Below, piece by piece: positions 57,667-64,000 of a stretch of 64,000 bases of DNA. This stretch comes from Anaerolineae bacterium (GTDB lineage Bacteria > Chloroflexota > Anaerolineae > 4572-78 > J111). Under the pieces are notes generated by a model, which was given only the letters and a program-made list of their open reading frames with translations, ran no database searches and was not told the DNA's origin. Position numbers and translations under genes: made by a program. Every line of letters begins with the position of its first letter. The first letter of the stretch is position 1. Where the stretch lies: NCBI GenBank assembly GCA_022071955.1, contig JAJVIM010000006.1:106901-170900 (forward strand), given 5' to 3'.

Positions 57667-57698
57667 GCTCGCAATCGATTGCGCAATCGATTGCGAGC
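57667..57698. promoter_or_regulatory. 32-bp perfect palindromic operator, probably LacI autoregulation
   Basis: The half GCTCGCAATCGATTGC is followed by its exact reverse complement. Each half itself contains the LacI-type palindrome GCAATCGATTGC, with the CG centre usual for LacI/GalR sites, so two operators lie side by side in one larger palindrome. Confidence 0.85.
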
Positions 57699-57737
57699 TT
57701 GAAACGGCGTTCCCAATGGAGGTGTATCATCGTTACC

Positions 57738-58736
57738 ATGCGCGATGTGGCGGAGAAAGCTGGCGTTTCTATTACCTCAGTTTCCCACGTTATCAACCAA
57801 ACCCGTCCCGTAAGCCAAGACCTACAACAAAGCGTTCGGGCAGCCATGCGTGAGCTGGGCTACCAACCCAACGCCCTGGCCCGCAGCCTGCGGCGCAAAA
57901 AAACGCACATCATCGGCGTGATTGTACCGGATAGCGCCAACCCCTTTTTTGCCGAAGTTACCCGCGCGCTGGAAGTGGCCCTGTTCAAACAGCAGTATGC
58001 CGTTATTTTGGGCAACTCCGATGGCGACCTGGAGCGCGAACGTCTCTACACCAACACCCTTGTTGAAAAACAGGTCGATGGCATTGTTTTTGTGGCCGTG
58101 GGCCAAACCGGCCAGGAACATGCCCTGCTCATCCAGAAAATGCAGATGCCGCTGGTGCTGGTTGACCGCGACGTCCCCCGGCTGGCTGTCGATTCGGTGC
58201 TGGCCGATAACGCTCAGGGCGGCCGGCTGGCCACCGAGCACCTGCTGGCTCTGGGCCACCGGCGCATTGGCTGCATTACCGGCCCGTCTGACCTGACCCC
58301 CAGCGCCGACCGGGTAACCGGCTACCGCAACGCCCTGGCCAGCGCCCAAATTCCGATAGATGAAACAATTATCCGCAAAGGCGATTTTCAATTTCAGAGC
58401 GGTTTCGACGCGGCCCGGCAGTTACTCACCCTGCCGCAGCCGCCCACCGCTATTTTTGCCTGCAACGATCTGAGCGCCGTGGGCGCAGTCAGCGCCGCAG
58501 TGGCGCTGGGGCTGCGCGTGCCGCAGGATGTTTCGGTGGTGGGCTTTGACGACGTGCCGCTGGCTTCGTTTGCCAACCCGCCGCTAACCACCATTCACCA
58601 ACCGAGCCACGAAATGGGTGCGCTGGCCGCCGAAATTCTGCTGGGCCGCCTGCAAAACCGGGAGCTGCCGCCCCGCCGCAAACTGCTCGAAACCCGGCTG
58701 GTGGTACGGCAATCTACCGCGCCGCCGAATCGCTAA
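57738..58736 (+). CDS. LacI/GalR-family transcriptional regulator
   Basis: 332 residues from the ATG at 57738. The HTH and hinge are at the very start ([40 protein letters not shown]). The periplasmic-binding-protein-like effector domain follows ([40 protein letters not shown]). GGAGGT (57718-57723) is 14 nt from this ATG, unusually far. The in-frame alternative is TTG at 57699, upstream of that GGAGGT, so the ATG is kept. It probably represses itself and the sugar genes that follow; the effector is likely a pentose or derivative. Confidence 0.9.
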   Translation: MRDVAEKAGVSITSVSHVINQTRPVSQDLQQSVRAAMRELGYQPNALARSLRRKKTHIIGVIVPDSANPFFAEVTRALEVALFKQQYAVILGNSDGDLERERLYTNTLVEKQVDGIVFVAVGQTGQEHALLIQKMQMPLVLVDRDVPRLAVDSVLADNAQGGRLATEHLLALGHRRIGCITGPSDLTPSADRVTGYRNALASAQIPIDETIIRKGDFQFQSGFDAARQLLTLPQPPTAIFACNDLSAVGAVSAAVALGLRVPQDVSVVGFDDVPLASFANPPLTTIHQPSHEMGALAAEILLGRLQNRELPPRRKLLETRLVVRQSTAPPNR

Positions 58737-58766
58737 AAATAGCCGGCGTCGTAAGTTGCCGTAAGG

Positions 58767-58794
58767 GTAGGGGCGCTTCGTGAAGCGCCCCTAC
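58767..58794. repeat. 28-bp palindromic repeat, copy 4
   Basis: Left arm GTAGGGGCGCTTCG as in copy 3; the right arm has a single change at the centre (TGAAGC), leaving a G-T pair. GATTCGTTGATTCGTAGATT units follow to about 58830 and lead straight into GAGGAG of rbsD. Confidence 0.82.
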
Positions 58795-58845
58795 ATTCGC
58801 AGATTCGTTGATTCGTAGATTCGCTGATTTTTAGAGGAGTCGCTG

Positions 58846-59241
58846 ATGAAAAAAACAACCCTACTCAACCAACCGATCTCGGCGGTTATCGCCGGGTTGG
58901 GCCACACCGATACGCTGGTCATCGCCGATGCCGGCCTGCCCATTCCGCCCCAACCGCAGCGCATCGATCTGGCGCTGACCGCCGGTGTGCCTTCGTTTTT
59001 GGCCGCGCTGCAAACCGTGCTCAGCGAAATGCAGGTAGAAAAAGCTATCGTTGCCAGCGAGCTGGCCGCGGCCAACCCGGCCTTTCTGGTCCAAATACAA
59101 CAACTGCTGGGTGATGTGCCGGTAGAGACTGTGCCACATCAGGAATTTAAAACCCGCACCACGGCCGCGCGAGCGGTTATCCGTACCGGCGAGTTCACCC
59201 CCTACGCCAACATCATTCTGTCGGCCGGGGTGGTTTTTTAG
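58846..59241 (+). CDS. rbsD: D-ribose pyranase RbsD
   Basis: Interconverts the beta-pyranose and beta-furanose forms of ribose so that a kinase can act on the furanose. 131 residues, normal for the family. The catalytic His20 in GLGHTDTLVIADAGLPIP and the C-terminal YANIILSAGVVF motif are present. GAGGAG lies 7 nt before the ATG. It follows the LacI gene by 109 bp, mostly repeat. No ribokinase is in the window; the FGGY kinase downstream may do that step on another sugar. Confidence 0.93.
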   Translation: MKKTTLLNQPISAVIAGLGHTDTLVIADAGLPIPPQPQRIDLALTAGVPSFLAALQTVLSEMQVEKAIVASELAAANPAFLVQIQQLLGDVPVETVPHQEFKTRTTAARAVIRTGEFTPYANIILSAGVVF

Positions 59242-59317
59242 CAAAAAGGCATCACATTGGCCAGGCTGGCGGTGTTTTACTGGCGCGAAATCTGATCAAC
59301 TGTTCACTATACCTGTT

Positions 59318-59331
59318 TGAATAAATATTCG
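59318..59331. promoter_or_regulatory. TGAATA-type operator, upstream copy
   Basis: TGAATAAATATTCG, an inverted repeat (TGAATA-AA-TATTC) ending 4 bp before the -35. TCTGATCAA at 59291-59299 and its inverse TTGATCAGA at 59421-59429 form an outer inverted pair around the whole control region. The likely reader is the SorC-type regulator encoded at 62798. Confidence 0.6.
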
Positions 59332-59335
59332 CTTA

Positions 59336-59365
59336 TTGATAAATATCCCAAGTTTCCCGTATACT
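59336..59365 (+). promoter_or_regulatory. Promoter of the transketolase-kinase-SorC operon
   Basis: TTGATA (59336-59341), an 18-bp spacer and TATACT (59360-59365). It lies between the two TGAATA-type operators, about 80 bp before the first gene. Confidence 0.7.
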
Positions 59366-59390
59366 GTTCAATAGAATAAACGAAAATACC

Positions 59391-59404
59391 TGAATATTTA
59401 TTCA
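59391..59404. promoter_or_regulatory. TGAATA-type operator, downstream copy
   Basis: TGAATATTTATTCA has perfect TGAATA/TATTCA arms. Its centre is 73 bp (about seven helix turns) from the upstream copy, so the two could be bridged by a tetramer. It lies in the transcribed leader. Confidence 0.65.
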
Positions 59405-59444
59405 TCTCCTGTCGCTAAACTTGATCAGATGAGGAGTTAGATTG

Positions 59445-60308
59445 ATGATATCCAGCCAGGAACTCCGGCAAAAATCTATTGATTATCGCAAAACAATTTT
59501 GACGATGATCAAACGCAGCGGCACCGGCCACACCGCCGGCAGCCTCTCCTGTGTTGATATTTTGAATGTACTCTACAACCGGGTGATGAACATCTCCCCT
59601 CAAAATTTTGCCTCTCCCCACCGCGACCACTACATCCACAGCAAGGGCCATTCGGTAGAGGCGCTGTACGCGGTGCTGGCCGACCGGGGCTTTTTTCCCG
59701 CCGAGCAGCTAGAAACCTTTAGCCGTTACCAATCTCATTTGGTGGGGCATCCCACCCGCAAAGTGCCCGGCATTGAGCAGAACACCGGCGCGCTGGGCCA
59801 CGGGTTGTCGGTGGCGGTGGGGCTGGCGCTGGCGGCCAAAAAAGATGGCCGCGCCGACCGGGTGTTTACCCTGCTGGGCGATGGCGAACTGGCCGAAGGT
59901 TCCAGTTGGGAAGCCTCGCTGAGCGCGGCCCACTACAAGCTGGATAATCTGGTGGTAATTGTTGACCGCAACGGGCTGCAAATTACCGGCAGAACCGAAG
60001 CGGTCATGGGGCTGGAATCGCTGCCGGAAAAATTCCAGGCCTTTGGTTACGCCGTAAAAACCGTTAGCGGCAACGATGTGGCCGAGCTGGCCCAGGCGTT
60101 TGAGCAATTGCCCTTTGAAGCAGGCAAACCCAATTTGGTGCTGGCCCGCACCGTTAAGGGCTACGGCATCAGCTTTATGGAAGATCAGGTGAAATGGCAC
60201 CACAAAGTGCCCAGCGACGAAGAATTTGCGCAGGCTATGCGCGAACTGGACGCCGCGGCGCTGAATGTATCGCCACTGGCAGCCACAGAAACAGCGAGGG
60301 TACTCTAA
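59445..60308 (+). CDS. Transketolase N-terminal (thiamine diphosphate-binding) subunit
   Basis: 287 residues, the N-terminal half of transketolase as a separate subunit. Contains GHTAGSLSCVDILNVLYNRV, SKGHSVEALYAVLADRG and the ThDP motif GDGELAEGSSWEAS...DNLVVIVDRNGLQ. With the next gene it would form one enzyme moving two-carbon units between sugar phosphates. The ATG at 59445 is chosen because GAGGAG sits 8 nt before it; a TTG lies one codon earlier. The stop overlaps the next ATG by one base. Confidence 0.92.
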   Translation: MISSQELRQKSIDYRKTILTMIKRSGTGHTAGSLSCVDILNVLYNRVMNISPQNFASPHRDHYIHSKGHSVEALYAVLADRGFFPAEQLETFSRYQSHLVGHPTRKVPGIEQNTGALGHGLSVAVGLALAAKKDGRADRVFTLLGDGELAEGSSWEASLSAAHYKLDNLVVIVDRNGLQITGRTEAVMGLESLPEKFQAFGYAVKTVSGNDVAELAQAFEQLPFEAGKPNLVLARTVKGYGISFMEDQVKWHHKVPSDEEFAQAMRELDAAALNVSPLAATETARVL

Positions 60309-61246
60309 TGGAACTTGGACGCGCAAACCTGGATGAATTTGGGGCGACGCTGGTGGCATTGGGGCAGCAAAACCCCAACCTGCTGGTGGTTACCAGCGAC
60401 TCCCGCGGCTCTGGCAAGCTGGGGCCGTTTGGCGAACAACTGCCCAACCAGATTGTGGAAATGGGCATTGCCGAGCAAAACCTGGTGGGGGTGTCGGCGG
60501 GATTGGCGGCGGCGGGCAAAAAAGTGTTTGCCGTATCGCCGGCCTGCTTTTTAACCACCCGCGCCCTGGAGCAAATTAAAAACGATGTGGCCTACTCTGA
60601 CCAGCCGGTGAAGCTCATCGGCATTAGCGCCGGGGTAAGTTACGGCGCGCTGGGCACCACTCATCACTCGCTGCACGATTTTGCCGCGCTGCGGGCCATT
60701 AACAATGTTGACATTGTAACGCCCGCCGATAATTTTGAAACCCGGGAAGCCATCAAGGCCGCCGTCGATCACCCGCGCCCCATTTACATTCGCTTTGGCA
60801 AACGGGCGCGCCCTCACCTGCACCAACCAGACGCCAAATTTGAAGTAGGCAAGGCCATCACCGTTACCGACGGCTCCGATGTGACCATCATTGCCACCGG
60901 CGAGCCGCTGCTGGAAGCGGTACAGGCCGCCCAACTGCTGGCCGCAGAGGGCGTTAGCTGCCGGGTCATCAGCATGCACACCCTCAAACCGCTGGATGCC
61001 GAAGCGGTGCTGCAAGCCGCCCGCCAAACCCGGGCCATCATTACCGTAGAAGAGCACAGCGTTTTTGGCGGCCTGGGCAGCGCCTGCGCCGAACTGTTGA
61101 TCCAAAACCGGGCCTGGGTGCCCTTCAAAATCATCGGCATTCCCGATGAGTACACCGTAACCGGCAGCCAGTCCGAAATCTTTGCCCACTACGGCCTCAC
61201 CCCGGAAAATCTGGCTGAAACCGCGAAAGGGTTGTTGGCAGATTAA
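60308..61246 (+). CDS. Transketolase C-terminal subunit
   Basis: 312 residues from the ATG at 60308, which overlaps the stop of the N-terminal subunit; GAGGG precedes it. It holds the pyrimidine-binding half (VTSDSRGSGKLGPFGEQLPN, VEMGIAEQNLVGVSAGLAAA with the catalytic Glu, FLTTRALEQIKNDVAYS) and the C-terminal domain (VTIIATGEPLLEAVQAAQLL, TVEEHSVFGGLGSA). Split transketolases in catabolic operons often act on a specific sugar phosphate made by the neighbouring kinase. Confidence 0.92.
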   Translation: MELGRANLDEFGATLVALGQQNPNLLVVTSDSRGSGKLGPFGEQLPNQIVEMGIAEQNLVGVSAGLAAAGKKVFAVSPACFLTTRALEQIKNDVAYSDQPVKLIGISAGVSYGALGTTHHSLHDFAALRAINNVDIVTPADNFETREAIKAAVDHPRPIYIRFGKRARPHLHQPDAKFEVGKAITVTDGSDVTIIATGEPLLEAVQAAQLLAAEGVSCRVISMHTLKPLDAEAVLQAARQTRAIITVEEHSVFGGLGSACAELLIQNRAWVPFKIIGIPDEYTVTGSQSEIFAHYGLTPENLAETAKGLLAD

Positions 61247-61304
61247 CTGTAGGCTATTCGTCACGGGTCAGTGACAAAGGACATCACACTTCAAAGGAGC
61301 AGCT

Positions 61305-62795
61305 GTGGCAATGCAGAAACCAACTATCTTAGCCATTGATCAGGGCACGACCAATACAAAGGTTCTGTTGGTTGACCAAAACGGGCAGGTTGTTACCCGC
61401 GCCGCCCGTCCGTTAACCGTCACCTATCCCCAACCGGCCTGGGTAGAACAAGACCCCGCCGCGCTGTGGCGCAGCGTGCAGGAAGCAATAGACGAGTGCT
61501 TGCACGCCGCGCCGCAAACCGAGCTGGCGGCCATCGCCATTACCAACCAGCGCGAGTCGGTGGTGCTGTGGGAACGGGCCACCGGCCAGCCGCTGGGACC
61601 GTGCGTTATCTGGCAGTGCCAGCGCGGCGCAGCACTGTGCCAGCAATTGGCCGCGCAGGGGTTGGAGCCGATGCTGCGCCAGCGCACCGGCCTCACCATC
61701 GACCCGATGTTTTCCGCCAGCAAAATGCGCTGGCTGCTGGATAACACCCCCAACGGCCATCAACGGGCCGAAGCCGGCGAGTTGTGCCTGGGCACCATTG
61801 ATAGCTGGGTACTGTTTAACCTTAGCGGCGGGCGGCTGCACGCCTGCGACCTCACCAACGCCTCACGCACCCAACTGCTCAACCTGCACACCCTGCAATG
61901 GGATGACGAACTGCTGGCCCTGTTTAACATTCCCGCTGCGGCGCTGCCGCAGGTGAACCCCTCCAGCACCATTTACGGCCAATCGGCGGCGGTGGGCGCG
62001 CTGCCCGCGGGCATTCCTATTGCCAGCCTCATTGGCGATTCGCACGCGGCGCTGTTTGGCCACGCCGGTTTTCAGCCGGGGGCCATTAAAGCCACCTACG
62101 GCACCGGCTCTTCGCTGATGACTCCCACTGCGGCCCCTGTAATTTCCCAGCACGGCCTGTCAACCACCATTGCCTGGGCCATGCCAGAAAAAGTTACCTA
62201 CGCCCTTGAAGGTAACATTTACGCCACCGGCGCGGCGGTGCAATGGCTTGACCAACTCCTTGACCTCACCAACCGGCAGCAAAATATAGAAACTCTGGCC
62301 GCCAGCGTGGCCGATACCGGCGGCGTGTATCTGGTGCCGGCCTTTGTGGGGCTGGGCGCGCCCCACTGGAACAACCGCGCCCGCGGGCTGATTACCGGGC
62401 TAACCCGCGGCGCCGGCCCGGCCCACCTGGCGCGGGCCACGCTGGAGTCGATTGCCTACCAGGTGCGCGACGTGTTCGACGTGATGCAGGCCGAAGCCGG
62501 AGTCAATTTGACCGTGCTGCTGGCCGATGGCGGGGCCAGCCAGAATAATTTGCTCATGCAATTTCAGGCCGATATGCTGGCCTGCCCGGTGCAGCGCAAT
62601 TTATCTACCGATGTTTCGGCGCTGGGCGCGGCCTACCTGGCCGGGCTGGCGGCGGGGCTGTGGCCCACCGAGGCCGCCATTGCCGACCTGCCGCGCCCTC
62701 ACGACCGCTTTGAGCCGAACGCGGCCGTTGATCGGGGCAGCCTGTACGCCGGCTGGCAGGCGGCGGTGGCTCGCACCGTTTTCAGCGGAGAGTAA
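61305..62795 (+). CDS. FGGY-family carbohydrate kinase, closest by motif to glycerol kinase
   Basis: 496 residues. N-terminal phosphate motif DQGTTNTKVLLVD, then AITNQRESVVLWERATGQPL, CVIWQCQRG, TYGTGSSLMTP, YALEGNIYATGAAVQWLDQL and the FGGY-type signature region GGASQNNLLMQFQADMLACP. These resemble GlpK more than xylulokinase, but WQCQRG replaces the WQDxR of GlpK and the context is pentose-like, so no gene name is given. A GTG at 61305 (AAAGGAG 5 nt upstream) or the ATG at 61311 could start it. It probably feeds the split transketolase with a ketose phosphate (inference). Confidence 0.88.
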   Translation: MAMQKPTILAIDQGTTNTKVLLVDQNGQVVTRAARPLTVTYPQPAWVEQDPAALWRSVQEAIDECLHAAPQTELAAIAITNQRESVVLWERATGQPLGPCVIWQCQRGAALCQQLAAQGLEPMLRQRTGLTIDPMFSASKMRWLLDNTPNGHQRAEAGELCLGTIDSWVLFNLSGGRLHACDLTNASRTQLLNLHTLQWDDELLALFNIPAAALPQVNPSSTIYGQSAAVGALPAGIPIASLIGDSHAALFGHAGFQPGAIKATYGTGSSLMTPTAAPVISQHGLSTTIAWAMPEKVTYALEGNIYATGAAVQWLDQLLDLTNRQQNIETLAASVADTGGVYLVPAFVGLGAPHWNNRARGLITGLTRGAGPAHLARATLESIAYQVRDVFDVMQAEAGVNLTVLLADGGASQNNLLMQFQADMLACPVQRNLSTDVSALGAAYLAGLAAGLWPTEAAIADLPRPHDRFEPNAAVDRGSLYAGWQAAVARTVFSGE

Positions 62796-62797
62796 GG

Positions 62798-63751
62798 ATG
62801 TCACGCCTTGACGAATTGCGGTTGATGACGAAAGTGGCCCGCCTGTACTACGAACAGGAATTGGGCCAAACCGATATTGCCGCCCAGTTATCGCTGTCGC
62901 AATCTACGGTTTCGCGGCTGCTCAAACGCGCCCGGCAAGAAAAAATTGTGCGCATGATCATCAGCGTGCCATCCGGTATTTACCCGCAGTTGGAAGACAC
63001 GCTGCAAAGCCGGTACAACTTGCAGCAAGCTATAGTGGTCGATTGCACCGGCGACAGTGAGCCAATTATTGTGCGCGAGCTGGGCGCGGCGGCGGCCTAC
63101 TACCTGGAAACAACGCTCAATCAGGGCGAAGTGGTGGGCATTTCCTCGTGGAGCGAAACGCTGCTGGCAATGGTCGATGCCATGCACCCCATTACCCGCC
63201 AAACCGAAGCCCGGGTGGTGCAAATTTTGGGCGGCGTGGGCAACCCCACCGCCGAGGTACATGCGGCGCGGCTCACCAGCCGGCTGGCCGATTTGATTTA
63301 CGGGCGAGTAACGCACCTGCCCGCGCCGGGCGTGGTTGGCTCGGCGGAGAGTTTGCGGATTTTGCTGGAAGACCAGTTTGTGCGCGAGGCGCTGGAGTTG
63401 TTTGAGCAGGTAACGCTGGCTTTGGTGGGTATTGGCACCGTTGAGCCATCTAAACTGCTGGCCAGCAGCGGCAATATTTTTTCGCCGGAAGAGCTGGATT
63501 TGCTCCGCCAGCAGGGGGCGGTGGGCGATGTGTGCCTGCGCTTCTTTAACGCGGCGGGCGCGCCGGTCATCACCTCGCTCAACGAACGGGTGATTGGCAT
63601 GAAGCTGGAGCAACTGCACCGGGTAAAACGCGCGGTGGGTATTGCCGGCGGCGCGCGCAAATTTGAGGCCATCCGTGGGGCGCTGCTGGGCGGCTGGATC
63701 AATGTATTAATCACCGACCGCTGCACTGCGGAGCGGTTGGTGGAGAGTTAG
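62798..63751 (+). CDS. SorC/DeoR-type sugar-binding transcriptional regulator
   Basis: 317 residues. The N-terminal HTH (VARLYYEQELGQTDIAAQLS; QSTVSRLLKRARQEKIVRMI) and the SorC sugar-phosphate-binding domain (GVGNPTAEVHAARLTSRLAD, LALVGIGTVEP, GAVGDVCLRFFNAAGAPV, VGIAGGARKFEAIRGALLGG) are complete. It starts 2 bp after the kinase stop with GAGTAAGG before the ATG. SorC proteins respond to phosphorylated sugars, so the product of the upstream kinase is a likely effector. The likely targets are the TGAATA-type palindromes at 59318 and 59391. Its stop is followed directly by repeat DNA. Confidence 0.92.
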   Translation: MSRLDELRLMTKVARLYYEQELGQTDIAAQLSLSQSTVSRLLKRARQEKIVRMIISVPSGIYPQLEDTLQSRYNLQQAIVVDCTGDSEPIIVRELGAAAAYYLETTLNQGEVVGISSWSETLLAMVDAMHPITRQTEARVVQILGGVGNPTAEVHAARLTSRLADLIYGRVTHLPAPGVVGSAESLRILLEDQFVREALELFEQVTLALVGIGTVEPSKLLASSGNIFSPEELDLLRQQGAVGDVCLRFFNAAGAPVITSLNERVIGMKLEQLHRVKRAVGIAGGARKFEAIRGALLGGWINVLITDRCTAERLVES

Positions 63752-63847
63752 TTACTTGTCATTAGTCATTAGTCATTTGTCACTTGTCACTCGTCAATGA
63801 CCCACCAATGACCAATGACCAATGACCAATGACCAATGACCAATATT
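63752..63847. repeat. Heptamer repeat array forming an imperfect hairpin
   Basis: The left half is TCATTAG/TCATTTG/TCACTTG units and the right half is at least five AATGACC units in tandem (about 63807-63843). The halves are near reverse complements with a 7-bp period, so the array can fold in several registers. It fills the whole gap from the SorC stop to just before the lipoprotein's ribosome binding site. Confidence 0.8.
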
Positions 63848-63861
63848 CAGGAAGGTGTTCA

Positions 63862-64000
63862 ATGAGGAAGAGACAAAGTTTTATAACGATGATGTTCGGG
63901 GCGCTGGCGCTGGTGTGGCTGGCCGGCTGCACGGTCATCACTACCGCCGAGGCCACCGCGATTGCCCAGGGCGGCGCGTTTGACGCCGAAACCTTTGCCC
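63862..64000 (+). CDS. Lipoprotein, probably DUF2291 family (3' end cut by window)
   Basis: 46 residues are visible. A lipoprotein signal peptide (MRKRQSF...LVWLAGC) has its lipobox Cys at residue 23. The following TVITTAEATAIAQGGAFDAE resembles the start of DUF2291 proteins, which are encoded beside ribose-type ABC transporters. AGGAAGG lies before the ATG. The context (rbsD, FGGY kinase, SorC) supports this, and a sugar-binding protein and permease genes would be expected beyond the window. Confidence 0.6.
   Translation, partial: MRKRQSFITMMFGALALVWLAGCTVITTAEATAIAQGGAFDAETFA

Noticed and set aside
60194..60307. Upstream in-frame start for the transketolase C-terminal subunit
   Set aside because: It would overlap the N-terminal subunit by 115 bp with a low-complexity Arg-rich stretch; the ATG at 60308 has GAGGG and a one-base overlap.
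61305..62795. Naming the FGGY kinase glpK
   Set aside because: The motifs lean to glycerol kinase, but WQCQRG deviates and the neighbours (rbsD, transketolase, SorC, DUF2291-like) point to a sugar, so the name would mislead.
63752..63847. Possible CRISPR array
   Set aside because: The unit is 7 bp, tandem and without spacers; no cas genes are nearby.

Overview
The window reads as a high-GC chromosome segment of a free-living bacterium, most likely a Chloroflexota member of the Anaerolineae type. This placement is an inference: there is no rRNA gene here. It rests on two YYYxG-motif membrane proteins (the Chlor_Arch_YYY family), an Agl23-like protein fused to NHL repeats, very long GAF-rich sensor kinases, LTD and DUF5107 surface proteins with Pro/Thr linkers, and dense palindromic and heptameric intergenic repeats. 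No tRNA, rRNA, CRISPR array, transposase or phage gene was found.

Layout. 1-18.3 kb: a cut-off 1584-residue YYYxG membrane protein, a stand-alone GyrA C-terminal propeller, an isochorismatase-like hydrolase overlapping a GlnE-like adenylyltransferase that carries two internal ACT domains, then a three-gene operon of GT-C-type membrane proteins closed by a terminator. 18.5-23.4 kb: a STAND/NB-ARC ATPase, a renalase-like FAD protein, and typA behind a strong promoter and a leader hairpin. 23.4-40.4 kb: signalling. A hybrid kinase plus REC-kinase pair (minus strand) is divergent from GTP-dependent PEP carboxykinase across three CRP-type boxes. A chemoreceptor with HBM and CZB domains, a ParA-like ATPase, CheW and a 1667-residue hybrid kinase follow. 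40.4-45.5 kb: a macro-domain protein, then a minus-strand operon of a Ycf46-like AAA ATPase, a polytopic membrane protein and an Ig/FlgD-like membrane protein. 45.7-56.6 kb: a DUF5107 surface protein, a second kinase plus REC-kinase pair, YraN, MsrB and a 1302-residue LTD/PHP secreted protein. 56.7-64 kb: an SDR, then a pentose-type catabolic cluster (LacI regulator, RbsD, split transketolase, FGGY kinase, SorC regulator, and a probable DUF2291 lipoprotein cut by the window end).

How the parts fit. The sugar cluster has two regulatory stations: a consensus promoter abutting a 32-bp perfect palindrome before the LacI gene, and a promoter flanked by two TGAATA-type palindromes before the transketolase genes, probably read by the SorC regulator. 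The CRP-type boxes suggest that gluconeogenesis (pckG) and the sensor-kinase operon answer to a cAMP- or redox-type regulator. The chemoreceptor, ParA and CheW genes could form a chemosensory cluster with its own positioning ATPase, although CheA and CheY are not in the window.

The most unusual features are the GlnE-ACT-ACT fusion, the orphan gyrase propeller bracketed by inverted repeats, the Ycf46/membrane/Ig operon, and the small-repeat families that abut start and stop codons and have entered coding sequence in the first gene.
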